Both the position numbers and the translations under genes were made by a program. This document shows positions 45,186-54,552 of a stretch of 64,000 bases of DNA, piece after piece. The stretch is from Vibrio sp. NTOU-M3 (GTDB taxonomy: Bacteria; Pseudomonadota; Gammaproteobacteria; Enterobacterales; Vibrionaceae): NCBI RefSeq assembly GCF_040869035.1, contig NZ_CP162100.1, positions 2,542,001 through 2,606,000 of the forward strand, in the 5' to 3' direction. Position 1 is the first letter of the stretch. Each line of letters opens with the position of its first letter. The notes under the pieces are model-generated. The model was not told the DNA's origin and made no database searches. It saw nothing but the letters and a program-made list of their open reading frames with translations.

Positions 45186-45611
45186 ATGAAAACATACGTG
45201 GAGCACGCCAATATTACGGTCAACAACCTTGAACAGACCATCCATTTTTTACAAACCGCTCTTCCCGACTTTAGCGTGCGATATCAAGGGATGAATACAA
45301 AACGTTGGTGCCATATCGGTACTGAGCAGCACTACCTTGCTCTTCAGGAAGCTGAACCAAAATCGCAACCTCACGCGACACGTACACCCTATTTTGATCT
45401 AGGTATCAATCATATAGGGCTTGTTGTGTCAGACATTCAAGCGGTCTCAAAAAGACTGCTCGCAGCGGGCTTTCGCGACAACCACGACATGGAGATAGAG
45501 CCTCATCGAACTCGCTTTTATGCTTTTGATGATAACGGTATTGAATGGGAATTTATCGAGTATCAAAGTGATGTTCCAGCCCAACGCAATCTATACGAGG
45601 AGCAGGTATGA
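45186..45611 (+). CDS. VOC (glyoxalase/dioxygenase fold) family protein
   Basis: A 141-residue protein with two beta-alpha-beta-beta-beta units. Metal-ligand-like residues are EHANITV at the N-terminus, NHIGLVV near 77 and GIEWEFIEY near 118. VOC proteins include glyoxalase I, antibiotic-resistance and ring-cleavage enzymes; substrate unknown here. It has an AGGAGGA ribosome site and overlaps the next gene by 4 bp, forming a three-gene unit. Confidence 0.83.
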   Translation: MKTYVEHANITVNNLEQTIHFLQTALPDFSVRYQGMNTKRWCHIGTEQHYLALQEAEPKSQPHATRTPYFDLGINHIGLVVSDIQAVSKRLLAAGFRDNHDMEIEPHRTRFYAFDDNGIEWEFIEYQSDVPAQRNLYEEQV

Positions 45612-46177
45612 AAAAGAAAATAGCGATTGTCTTTTTTTCCCAGCAAGGGGCTGTACGGCTGTTAGCACACAGCATCGCAGAAGGCATTCACTCTCAAGGC
45701 GTTGAAATCGAATTACTTGAAGTGTTAGGACAAGATATTAACGCAGGCCGCTATCAAAATGACGAGCTGCTAAACACAATCGATCACTGCGATGCCGTCA
45801 TTTTCGGTAGTCCTACCTACATGGGTGCACCAGCGAGTCAATTTAAAGCCTTTATGGATGCAAGCAGTGATAAATACGCAGTCAAAGCGTGGCGCAACAA
45901 GTTAGCCTCCGGTTTTACTGCAGGTGGCAGTATTAATGGTGACCAACAACAAACCTTGGCCAGTTTTATTACACTCGCATGTCAACACGGGATGCTTTGG
46001 GCAGGAATGGATACTTCTGAGCATACGGACGATCTCGGGCTCAACCGCACTGGCGCAAGCTTAGGGTTAGTTGCCAGCCCCGACAAGAATAGTCAAGTTC
46101 ATCCAGTTGATCTGGACACGGCCTTTTATCACGGTCAACGAGTCGCTAATTTAATCAACCAAGGAGACGCTCTATGA
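45608..46177 (+). CDS. Flavodoxin-fold NAD(P)H:quinone oxidoreductase-type protein
   Basis: A 189-residue flavodoxin-like protein. The FMN phosphate loop is at VFFSQQGAVRLLA (residues about 8-20) and the second flavin loop at FGSPTYMGAPASQFKAFMD near 75, as in the WrbA/flavodoxin group. It probably reduces quinones or other electrophiles. It is translationally coupled to the VOC gene upstream and to the small ORF downstream (both ATGA overlaps). Confidence 0.83.
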   Translation: MKKKIAIVFFSQQGAVRLLAHSIAEGIHSQGVEIELLEVLGQDINAGRYQNDELLNTIDHCDAVIFGSPTYMGAPASQFKAFMDASSDKYAVKAWRNKLASGFTAGGSINGDQQQTLASFITLACQHGMLWAGMDTSEHTDDLGLNRTGASLGLVASPDKNSQVHPVDLDTAFYHGQRVANLINQGDAL

Positions 46178-46455
46178 ATCAATTTATTTTCCAAATGATC
46201 CGCAGCTTAATTGCTTTGAGTTACCGTAAGGCATTACGCCATTGCGAGTCTTCAACCCACTCTCTTTACCATATGTCGAAGCAACTTCCACCCCACCTCA
46301 AGGTTGATGTTGGGCACTCAGATTTTGGCCAACAAGAATTGGTATGCAAATCCAATGCTCGGAGCATAATGAGAAAACAATTAAAATCATTACGTCAAGC
46401 ACAGAATGTTGCTTCATGCTCTTTTTGCCTCAGCCAATCTGTCAGTAAACAATGA
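46174..46455 (+). CDS. Hypothetical 93-residue protein coupled to the flavodoxin gene
   Basis: Not recognised. A short amphipathic N-terminus (MNQFIFQMIRSLIALSYRK) is followed by a basic, Ser/His/Gln-rich region with four cysteines: one near residue 24, one near 58, and a C-terminal CSFC pair. The start overlaps the flavodoxin stop by 4 bp and has AAGGAGA upstream, which is the main argument that it is translated. It may be a decayed or rapidly evolving gene. Confidence 0.5.
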   Translation: MNQFIFQMIRSLIALSYRKALRHCESSTHSLYHMSKQLPPHLKVDVGHSDFGQQELVCKSNARSIMRKQLKSLRQAQNVASCSFCLSQSVSKQ

Positions 46456-46519
46456 GCCATGACATCCAGCTTAATTATGAGTTAAAGTTAACAAATGATT
46501 CCCGATTTTCATCATTATT

Positions 46520-47386
46520 ATGTTACTAGAAGGCATTGAAACATTATTGGTATTAAGTAAAGCTAAAACCATGAGTCGTACTGGTAGCTTACTCTATATT
46601 AGCCAATCCGCCGTAAGTAAACGGATAGCAAATCTAGAGAAGAAAATCGGGAAGAAACTGATTGTCCCACATGGCCGACATATCAAACTCACGCAGGATG
46701 CAGAAAATTTAATTGCTAATATTGCCCCGACCTTCAATGAGCTCAGAGGGCAAATCTATGAACAGCAAGCTGCCTGTGAAAATACCGTCATTAAATTAGA
46801 CTGCTCAGAAACATTGGTTGCAGGCTATCTCGCTCCTGCACTCGGCAACTGTTTTAAGCTGGATCAACACATTAACCTGACAACCAATCACACACCTAGA
46901 ATTATTGAACATGTGCAGTCAGGAAAAGCCACCATTGGCGTATGTGCAGGTTACTTGCCACCTCATCATGGCTTGATGACATTTCACCTTATTGATGAAC
47001 CATTTTATGTGGTTAGCGCATCCCCTTTAACCACCTTACCTGATCACATCATTACCAACGACTTACAAAATCCGGCTAATACTTACCAACTGAGTGTTCT
47101 TAATCAACTTGGCATCTCGCCAATTATGCAGATGGACTCCTATACCGCAGCAGCCCAATTAGCACTGGCTGACGTCGCTCCTGCGCTAGTTCCACTTTCA
47201 GTGATCAAAACTCTCAACATTCAGCGGCATTTATATCAAGATTTCAGGCAACTCAAGCCTCTCTATCGGCCTATTAACATTTGCTTGCGCGCAAACTCTT
47301 ATCGAAATGAGAGAGTTAAAGTACTGATAGAAACCATTGCTGATGCTGTTCCCAAAGTAGCTTTAACGCCATTAGCATCGACATAG
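46520..47386 (+). CDS. LysR-family transcriptional regulator
   Basis: A 288-residue LysR-type regulator. Its helix-turn-helix (residues about 10-60) includes AKTMSRTGSLLYISQSAVSKRIANLEKK-type features, followed by a shorter-than-usual effector domain. No clear ribosome site precedes the ATG. Its 3' end overlaps the convergent TSUP gene by 71 bp. It may regulate the VOC-flavodoxin unit or the TSUP permease; nothing in the sequence decides. Confidence 0.82.
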   Translation: MLLEGIETLLVLSKAKTMSRTGSLLYISQSAVSKRIANLEKKIGKKLIVPHGRHIKLTQDAENLIANIAPTFNELRGQIYEQQAACENTVIKLDCSETLVAGYLAPALGNCFKLDQHINLTTNHTPRIIEHVQSGKATIGVCAGYLPPHHGLMTFHLIDEPFYVVSASPLTTLPDHIITNDLQNPANTYQLSVLNQLGISPIMQMDSYTAAAQLALADVAPALVPLSVIKTLNIQRHLYQDFRQLKPLYRPINICLRANSYRNERVKVLIETIADAVPKVALTPLAST

Positions 47387-48095
47387 TGATCACAAGTGGT
47401 CGAATCCATTGTTGCCCTTTGCTTATCACAACCTTTGCGCCAAGCCTCGCCCCTAAAAAACCTCCGATAGCCATTACTAATCCAATTTCCCATATAGGTA
47501 GCCCCGCGAGAATAAAAAACATCAGCGCCGCGATATTGGAGGTAAAATTCAGCACCTTAGTGCGCGCTGTAGCGTCGACAAGAGAGAAGTGGCCAAGAGC
47601 GACAAAACAAACGGTAAAGATCGAACCTGTTCCAGGACCAAAAAAGCCATCATAAAAACCAACGCCACCACCGACACAAAAAGCAAACACCGCTTCTGAG
47701 ATTTTGGCCTTACCAGATTGCTCTCGAGTTTTTGGCATCAATAAAAAGTAGAGTGAGATCGCCACCAATAACAGTGGAATAAGGCTAGTTAATACACCTG
47801 CATCAATATACTGCACCACCTCAGCGCCAATAGCAGAACCGACAAAAGTGCAAACAATTGCTAAGCGCATTTCCTTGATATTGACAATGCCATTGCGCAC
47901 GAAATACCAACTAGCTGAAAAACTACCAAATGAGCTTTGCAGTTTATTGGTCGCTAGTGCTTGTGTCGGCGGTACTCCTGCGGCAAGCAGCGCTGGTAAA
48001 GTCAAAAGGCCACCACCACCCGCCATTGCATCAATAAAACCTGCGGCTGTCGCTACCAAAAATAAAAGGGTAAGAATTTCAAAAGAGAGTTCCAT
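47316..48095 (-). CDS. TSUP-family membrane permease (TauE/SafE, YfcA-like)
   Basis: A 259-residue membrane protein with about eight hydrophobic segments and duplicated TSUP signatures: AGFIDAMAGGGGLLTLPALL with ATNKLQSS near the N-terminus and GFYDGFFGPGTGS near 150. The family exports sulfite, sulfoacetate or related anions, or has unknown substrates. The C-terminal 24 codons overlap the convergent LysR gene. Confidence 0.9.
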   Translation of the reverse strand: MELSFEILTLLFLVATAAGFIDAMAGGGGLLTLPALLAAGVPPTQALATNKLQSSFGSFSASWYFVRNGIVNIKEMRLAIVCTFVGSAIGAEVVQYIDAGVLTSLIPLLLVAISLYFLLMPKTREQSGKAKISEAVFAFCVGGGVGFYDGFFGPGTGSIFTVCFVALGHFSLVDATARTKVLNFTSNIAALMFFILAGLPIWEIGLVMAIGGFLGARLGAKVVISKGQQWIRPLVITMSMLMALKLLWEQHQQWFLSVL

Positions 48096-48211
48096 TTTTT
48101 AACCAATCAACAACCCAGTAGAAACAACAAACTATCATTGCCTAAAGCGCAGCAGTTAGCGAAAGCTTCGATTACAACCTATTCCTAATTTTCATCAATA
48201 AAAATTAGCAT

Positions 48212-48273
48212 AAAAAAGCCCGCTCAAATGAGCGGGCAATGAGGTTGTCATATAGGCTCTCTTGCGAGCCTAT
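48212..48273 (-). terminator. Double hairpin terminator after carB
   Basis: Two stems follow the carB stop on the minus strand: an eight-base ATAGGCTC/GAGCCTAT stem (48252-48259 with 48266-48273), then a GC-rich eight-base stem (48218-48225 with 48230-48237) directly followed by six T. Confidence 0.88.
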
Positions 48274-48282
48274 TGATTTTTA

Positions 48283-51200
48283 TTAAGCTTCGTTCTCAGC
48301 AACTTTCGCGTGCAGCTCTTGCACTGAAGTCACTGAAGCACAAGCATCAGCAGTGTGAGACATACAGGTTGCAAACGCTGCATTTAGCGTTGTTGTGTAG
48401 TTCACTTTCTCTGCTAGTGCACCGCGACGTAGAACTTTAGAATCTTCAATCGCTTGACGACCTGCTGCCGTATTCACGATGTAGGTGTACTCATTGTTCT
48501 TGATACGGTCAAGAATGTGTGGACGGCCTTCGTGTACTTTGTTTACTAGACGTGGGTTGATACCCGCTTCACCTAGGATAACTGCGGTACCGTGCGTTGC
48601 ATCTAGCTGGTAACCAAGCTTCGTTAGCTTAGACGCTAGGTCAACAACACGCTGCTTATCACCTTCACGAACAGAGAGTAGTGCGCGGCCACCTTCAGGG
48701 TAGACTTTGCCACAACCAAGTTCTGCTTTCGCGTATGCTTCAGCAAACGTTGAACCCACACCCATCACCTCACCAGTGGAGCGCATTTCTGGGCCTAACA
48801 GTGGGTCAACACCTGGGAATTTGTTGAACGGTAGTACAACTTCTTTCACTGAGTAGTAAGGTGGAATGATCTCTTTAGTAAAGCCTTGCGACTCTAGAGA
48901 TTGCCCAGCCATGACACGTGCAGCGATTTTCGCTAGAGGCGCACCCGTTGCTTTCGATACGAATGGAACCGTACGTGCAGCACGTGGGTTAACTTCGATT
49001 AGATAAACCTTATCGTTTTTAACCGCGAACTGAGTGTTCATTAGGCCACGTACACCAAGCTCAAATGCTAGCTTCTCAACTTGCTCACGCATGACATCTT
49101 GGATCTCTTGGCTTAGTGTATAAGCAGGCAGTGAACATGCTGAGTCACCTGAGTGAACACCCGCCTGCTCAATGTGTTCCATAATACCACCAATAACCAC
49201 GCGCTCACCGTCACAGATAGCATCGATATCTACTTCTACCGCATCATCAAGGAAGCTATCTAGAAGCACTGGCGACTCGTTCGATACGCTCACTGCTTCA
49301 TTAAAGTAGCGACGAAGATCTTGCTCGTCGTATACGATTTCCATCGCACGGCCACCCAATACGTAAGAAGGACGTACTACAAGTGGGAAGCCGATTTCAC
49401 GTGATTTCTCAACAGCTTGCTCAAGTGTCGTAACTGTTGCATTTTCTGGCTGTAGTAGACCTAGACGGTCAACAGCAACTTGGAAACGCTCACGGTCTTC
49501 TGCACGGTCGATAGCATCAGGGCTAGTACCGATAATTGGTACACCAGCCGCTTCTAGAGCGCGAGCCAGTTTCAATGGCGTTTGACCACCGTACTGAACG
49601 ATAACGCCTTTTGGCTTCTCAACGCGAACAATAGAAAGAACATCTTCTAGAGTAACTGGCTCGAAGTACAGACGGTCTGAAGTGTCGTAGTCGGTAGAAA
49701 CGGTCTCAGGGTTACAGTTAACCATGATAGTTTCGTAACCATCTTCACGTAACGCTAATGAAGCGTGTACACAGCAGTAGTCAAACTCAATACCTTGACC
49801 GATACGGTTAGGACCACCGCCTAGAACCATGATTTTATCTTTATCTGTAGGCTGTGCTTCACACTCGTCATCGTAAGATGAGTACATATAAGCAGTGTCA
49901 GAAGAGAACTCAGCCGCACATGTATCAACACGCTTGTAAACTGGGTGGATATCGTACTGGTCACGCAGACGACGAATCTCATTTTCAGAGACACCCAATA
50001 ACGTAGACAGACGCGCATCAGAGAAGCCTTTACGCTTCATCTTGCGTAAAACATCTTCCGTTAAGCCTGCAAAACCGCCAGCTTTGACTTGGTTTTCTAG
50101 GTTAACCAGCTCTTCGATTTGAACAAGGAACCAACGGTCAATTGCCGTTAGGTTAAATACACCGTCTACTGACATACCAGCACGGAATGCATCTGCGATG
50201 TACCAAATACGCTCTGCCCCCGCTTCTTTTAGCTCATGACGAATCTTTGTCAGTGCATCTGGTGCGTCTAGGTCAACCATTTCGTCAAAACCATTCACGC
50301 CAACTTCTAGACCGCGAAGTGCTTTTTGTAGTGACTCTTGTTGGTTACGACCAATCGCCATTACCTCACCCACTGACTTCATCTGAGTAGTCAGACGGTC
50401 GTTCGCACCAGCAAATTTCTCGAAGTTAAAGCGAGGAATCTTAGTGACTACGTAATCGATAGTAGGTTCAAATGAAGCTGGAGTTGCGCCGCCAGTGATG
50501 TCGTTTTGTAGCTCGTCTAGCGTGAAGCCTACTGCCAGTTTCGCTGCAATCTTCGCGATAGGGAAACCCGTTGCTTTTGATGCTAGAGCAGAAGAACGAG
50601 ATACACGCGGGTTCATCTCGATGATAACCATACGGCCATCTTTCGGGTTGATACCAAACTGTACGTTTGAGCCACCCGTTTCAACACCGATTTCACGCAG
50701 TACCGCTAGCGATGCATTACGCATCAACTGGTACTCTTTATCTGTCAGAGTCTGAGCTGGAGCTACTGTGATTGAGTCACCGGTGTGGATGCCCATCGGG
50801 TCGAAGTTTTCGATAGAACATACGATAATACAGTTATCCGCTTTGTCACGAACCACTTCCATTTCGTACTCTTTCCAACCAATCAATGACTCATCGATTA
50901 GAAGCTCATTAGTTGGCGACAGATCGAGACCGCGACGACAGATCTCTTCGAACTCTTCTTTGTTGTATGCGATACCACCGCCAGTACCACCCATTGTGAA
51001 AGATGGACGGATAATACATGGGAAGCCAACCATATCGAGTACTTTGTAAGCTTCTTCCATTGTTTTGGCAGTATCAGCACGTGGACACTCTAGGCCGATA
51101 GACTTCATTGCCTTATCGAAACGAGAACGGTCTTCAGCTTTATCGATAGCGTCAGCAGTTGCACCGATCATTTCCACGCCGAACTCTTCTAGTACGCCGT

Positions 51201-51513
51201 ATTTCTCTAGATCTAGAGCACAGTTAAGCGCTGTCTGACCACCCATCGTTGGTAGAACTGCATCTGGACGCTCTTTTTCGATGATCTTACGAACAACTTC
51301 CCACTGAATTGGTTCAATGTAAGTTGCATCCGCCATGTCTGGGTCAGTCATGATTGTCGCAGGGTTTGAGTTTACTAGGATAACTCGGTAACCCTCTTCA
51401 CGCAGTGCTTTACACGCTTGTGCGCCAGAGTAGTCAAACTCACATGCTTGACCGATAACAATCGGACCAGCACCAAGAATAAGAATACTTTGAATGTCAG
51501 TACGTTTTGGCAT
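48283..51513 (-). CDS. carB: Carbamoyl-phosphate synthase large subunit
   Basis: A 1076-residue enzyme that makes carbamoyl phosphate from bicarbonate, ATP and ammonia supplied by CarA, for pyrimidine and arginine synthesis. Two homologous ATP-grasp halves are visible ([20 protein letters not shown] at the N-terminus, [20 protein letters not shown] near 565), then a C-terminal MGS-like allosteric domain from about 935. Length is standard. It follows carA by 17 bp with a GGAG ribosome site. Confidence 0.98.
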   Translation of the reverse strand: MPKRTDIQSILILGAGPIVIGQACEFDYSGAQACKALREEGYRVILVNSNPATIMTDPDMADATYIEPIQWEVVRKIIEKERPDAVLPTMGGQTALNCALDLEKYGVLEEFGVEMIGATADAIDKAEDRSRFDKAMKSIGLECPRADTAKTMEEAYKVLDMVGFPCIIRPSFTMGGTGGGIAYNKEEFEEICRRGLDLSPTNELLIDESLIGWKEYEMEVVRDKADNCIIVCSIENFDPMGIHTGDSITVAPAQTLTDKEYQLMRNASLAVLREIGVETGGSNVQFGINPKDGRMVIIEMNPRVSRSSALASKATGFPIAKIAAKLAVGFTLDELQNDITGGATPASFEPTIDYVVTKIPRFNFEKFAGANDRLTTQMKSVGEVMAIGRNQQESLQKALRGLEVGVNGFDEMVDLDAPDALTKIRHELKEAGAERIWYIADAFRAGMSVDGVFNLTAIDRWFLVQIEELVNLENQVKAGGFAGLTEDVLRKMKRKGFSDARLSTLLGVSENEIRRLRDQYDIHPVYKRVDTCAAEFSSDTAYMYSSYDDECEAQPTDKDKIMVLGGGPNRIGQGIEFDYCCVHASLALREDGYETIMVNCNPETVSTDYDTSDRLYFEPVTLEDVLSIVRVEKPKGVIVQYGGQTPLKLARALEAAGVPIIGTSPDAIDRAEDRERFQVAVDRLGLLQPENATVTTLEQAVEKSREIGFPLVVRPSYVLGGRAMEIVYDEQDLRRYFNEAVSVSNESPVLLDSFLDDAVEVDIDAICDGERVVIGGIMEHIEQAGVHSGDSACSLPAYTLSQEIQDVMREQVEKLAFELGVRGLMNTQFAVKNDKVYLIEVNPRAARTVPFVSKATGAPLAKIAARVMAGQSLESQGFTKEIIPPYYSVKEVVLPFNKFPGVDPLLGPEMRSTGEVMGVGSTFAEAYAKAELGCGKVYPEGGRALLSVREGDKQRVVDLASKLTKLGYQLDATHGTAVILGEAGINPRLVNKVHEGRPHILDRIKNNEYTYIVNTAAGRQAIEDSKVLRRGALAEKVNYTTTLNAAFATCMSHTADACASVTSVQELHAKVAENEA

Positions 51514-51530
51514 TATCTACTACTCCGAAA

Positions 51531-52670
51531 TTAAGCGCTGTGTTGTTTAATTAGTTCGATAAAGTGGTCAAATAGCGGTGCTGCGTCGTGTGGACCAGGG
51601 CTCGCTTCTGGGTGACCTTGGAAGCTAAATGCTGGCTTATCAGTACGGTGGATACCTTGTAGAGAGCCGTCAAATAGCGATACGTGAGTAGCACGTAGAT
51701 TTTCAGGTAGTGTTGCTTCATCGGCTGCAAAACCGTGGTTTTGAGAAGTGATCATCACAACATTACGGTCCAAATCTTTAACTGGGTGGTTTGCGCCGTG
51801 GTGACCAAACTTCATTTTCACAGTTTGTGCACCCGATGCTAACGCTAGGATTTGATGACCAAGGCAGATACCGAAGATTGGTAGACCTTTTTCTAGGAAT
51901 ACTTTTGTCGCTTCAATCGCGTAAGTACATGGTTCTGGGTCACCAGGGCCGTTTGACAGGAAAACGCCATCTGGATTTAGAGCCAACACTTCTTCAGCTG
52001 AAGTCTCAGCAGGAACAACCGTTAAGCGGCAGCCTCGGTCCACCAACATGCGTAGGATGTTGCGTTTTGCACCGAAGTCATAGGCAACAACGTGATATGG
52101 CAACTCGCTGTCGTCTTGCGCCTCTGGAAGTCCACTCTCAAGCGTCCACGAACCTTGCTTCCATTGATACGCTTCTTTTGTTGTAACCTCTTTCGCAAGA
52201 TCCATTCCTTTCAAACCAGGGAATTCTTTTGCTTTCGCTAGAGCCAAAGCTTCGTCTAGGTTGTTACCAGCTACGATGCAACCGTTCTGAGCACCTTTTT
52301 CGCGCAAGATACGAGTTAGCTTACGAGTATCAATATCTGCAATGCCGACGATATTTTGCGACTTAAGGTAATCAGAAAGGGATTGTTCGTTACGGAAGTT
52401 AGAAGCGATAAGAGGGAGATCGCGAATCACAAGGCCTTGTGCGTGGATTGAAGAGGATTCTTCGTCTTCGGAATTGGTTCCGGTATTGCCAATGTGAGGA
52501 TAAGTAAGAGTAACGATTTGCTGGGAATAGGAAGGATCAGTGAGGATTTCTTGGTACCCCGTCATCGAGGTATTAAAAACGACTTCACCAACGGATGAAC
52601 CATCTGCTCCAATGGAAACACCGCGGAACACTGTCCCATCTTCTAGGACTAACAGTGCTGATTTACTCAA
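51531..52670 (-). CDS. carA: Carbamoyl-phosphate synthase small subunit (TTG start)
   Basis: A 379-residue glutaminase subunit that hydrolyses glutamine and channels ammonia to CarB. The class I amidotransferase site is FGICLGHQ (nucleophile Cys near 269) with a C-terminal [10 protein letters not shown] place the start at a TTG at 52670: it gives the family N-terminus [16 protein letters not shown], has GGAGG upstream, and E. coli carA also starts with a non-ATG codon. An ATG at 52766 would lie only about 3 bases after the predicted transcription start. Confidence 0.95.
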   Translation of the reverse strand: MSKSALLVLEDGTVFRGVSIGADGSSVGEVVFNTSMTGYQEILTDPSYSQQIVTLTYPHIGNTGTNSEDEESSSIHAQGLVIRDLPLIASNFRNEQSLSDYLKSQNIVGIADIDTRKLTRILREKGAQNGCIVAGNNLDEALALAKAKEFPGLKGMDLAKEVTTKEAYQWKQGSWTLESGLPEAQDDSELPYHVVAYDFGAKRNILRMLVDRGCRLTVVPAETSAEEVLALNPDGVFLSNGPGDPEPCTYAIEATKVFLEKGLPIFGICLGHQILALASGAQTVKMKFGHHGANHPVKDLDRNVVMITSQNHGFAADEATLPENLRATHVSLFDGSLQGIHRTDKPAFSFQGHPEASPGPHDAAPLFDHFIELIKQHSA

Positions 52671-52768
52671 GACAACCTCCGGAATAAAAATGCAAAAATA
52701 ATAAATTAAACTGCAAATTTGCCTTCCTTTGCGCCATAAAAAAGCGATTTTAGGTATTTCAGACAAAT

Positions 52769-52804
52769 TGGCGGTATTCTAATTAGAGTTGTGATTTGTG
52801 TCAA
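52769..52804 (-). promoter_or_regulatory. carA: carAB promoter
   Basis: On the minus strand a perfect TTGACA (52804-52799) and TAGAAT (52781-52776) are separated by exactly 17 bases, predicting a start near 52769 and a leader of about 100 bases. A weak, one-sided match to an ArgR half-site (TGAAT) lies just upstream; I do not call it. Confidence 0.75.
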
Positions 52805-53119
52805 CAGAGACCAAAAAATAAATTCATTTTTTATAGCCATTAGCAACAAAAGTAACTCAAGCACTTAAAAAAACAACTTTATTGATGCGACTTTGGATTT
52901 ATTGGTACAAATTTATGAAATCCATATTTTCAAGCCAATCTGAGATCACACTTTTCTTCTCAAAAAGTGCGCAAACGTTATACTCAAAAAAACAAATACA
53001 AATTTTGGGGCTTACAGGCAAAAAACAAAGCAAGATAGGCAAAACTACAAGTAAAAACTAAAAAACTAGCAGGAAGGATATCAGTTAGCTATACGGAATA
53101 AATTTGGCAGGAATAAAAA
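52805..53119. other. AT-rich region between dapB and the carAB promoter
   Basis: 315 bp, very A+T-rich with many A- and T-tracts, which could be an UP-element or curved DNA. In enterobacteria this position holds pyrimidine, purine and arginine control sites (PepA, PurR, ArgR); I see no convincing match to these. No ORF is supported. Confidence 0.4.
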
Positions 53120-53139
53120 GCGCCGGACAAGTCCAGCGC
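53114..53139 (-). terminator. Terminator after dapB
   Basis: GCGC and GGAC segments (53120-53128) pair with GTCC and GCGC (53131-53139) around one C-A mismatch; five T follow on the minus strand. Confidence 0.82.
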
Positions 53140-53151
53140 ATAATTATTTAT

Positions 53152-53997
<846 letters not shown>

Positions 53998-54052
53998 TTA
54001 CTCAATAAAACTAACAGCATTCATTGTGTCTGGCTAGTGGGAGTAAGTAAGC

Positions 54053-54451
54053 TTAAGAAAACTCTTTTACTACTCGCTGAAGAATAGAGATATTGGCTTC
54101 AGGGAAGGAATAGTTAGGCAGCTGAGAAACAGCAACCCACTCACCTTGTTGACCTTCTCGTCCGTAAGGCTCTCCGTCAAACTGAGTCACAGTAATGAAA
54201 TCAAACTTAAGGGACTTATCTGGATAATCAAATTCCAAATGTTCAAATCGCTGTTGCTTGGTAGTCACAATGCCAATTTCTTCCTCGAGCTCTCGGATCA
54301 TCGCTTGTTCTATCGATTCATTGTCTTCCACTTTTCCGCCTGGAAACTCCCAGAAGCCACCTTTATGTTTATCATCTGGGCGCTTGGTAATAAACACGTG
54401 CGACTTGTCTTGGTTAAAAATGATTGCCGCTACGATATGAATACGTTTCAT
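54053..54451 (-). CDS. mutT: 8-oxo-dGTP diphosphatase MutT
   Basis: A 132-residue Nudix hydrolase that removes 8-oxo-dGTP and prevents A:T to C:G transversions. The Nudix box GKVEDNESIEQAM followed by RELEEEIG fits the Gx5Ex7REUXEEXGU pattern. An AGAAGGA ribosome site precedes the ATG. The gene lies downstream of secA, as in E. coli, but behind a terminator. Confidence 0.95.
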   Translation of the reverse strand: MKRIHIVAAIIFNQDKSHVFITKRPDDKHKGGFWEFPGGKVEDNESIEQAMIRELEEEIGIVTTKQQRFEHLEFDYPDKSLKFDFITVTQFDGEPYGREGQQGEWVAVSQLPNYSFPEANISILQRVVKEFS

Positions 54452-54474
54452 CGTAGATTCCTTCTGAATTTGAC

Positions 54475-54503
54475 TTAAAAAAAGAGTCGCCTAAGCGACT
54501 CTT
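54475..54503 (-). terminator. Terminator between secA and mutT
   Basis: A nine-base stem (54482-54490 with 54495-54503) followed by seven T on the minus strand. It ends only 24 bp before the mutT ATG. Confidence 0.88.
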
Positions 54504-54552
54504 CGTTGTAATACACCGCAACAACGGTTAACAAAAACGTTGCTATCGTGTG

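Noticed and set aside
48283..52766. Several 60-130-codon ORFs antisense or out of frame within carB and carA
   Set aside because: They are shadows of strongly conserved coding sequence, without ribosome sites or domain similarity.
52805..52835. ArgR box upstream of the carAB promoter
   Set aside because: Only one half-site (TGAAT) matches; the partner half has two of five bases, which is expected often in A+T-rich DNA.
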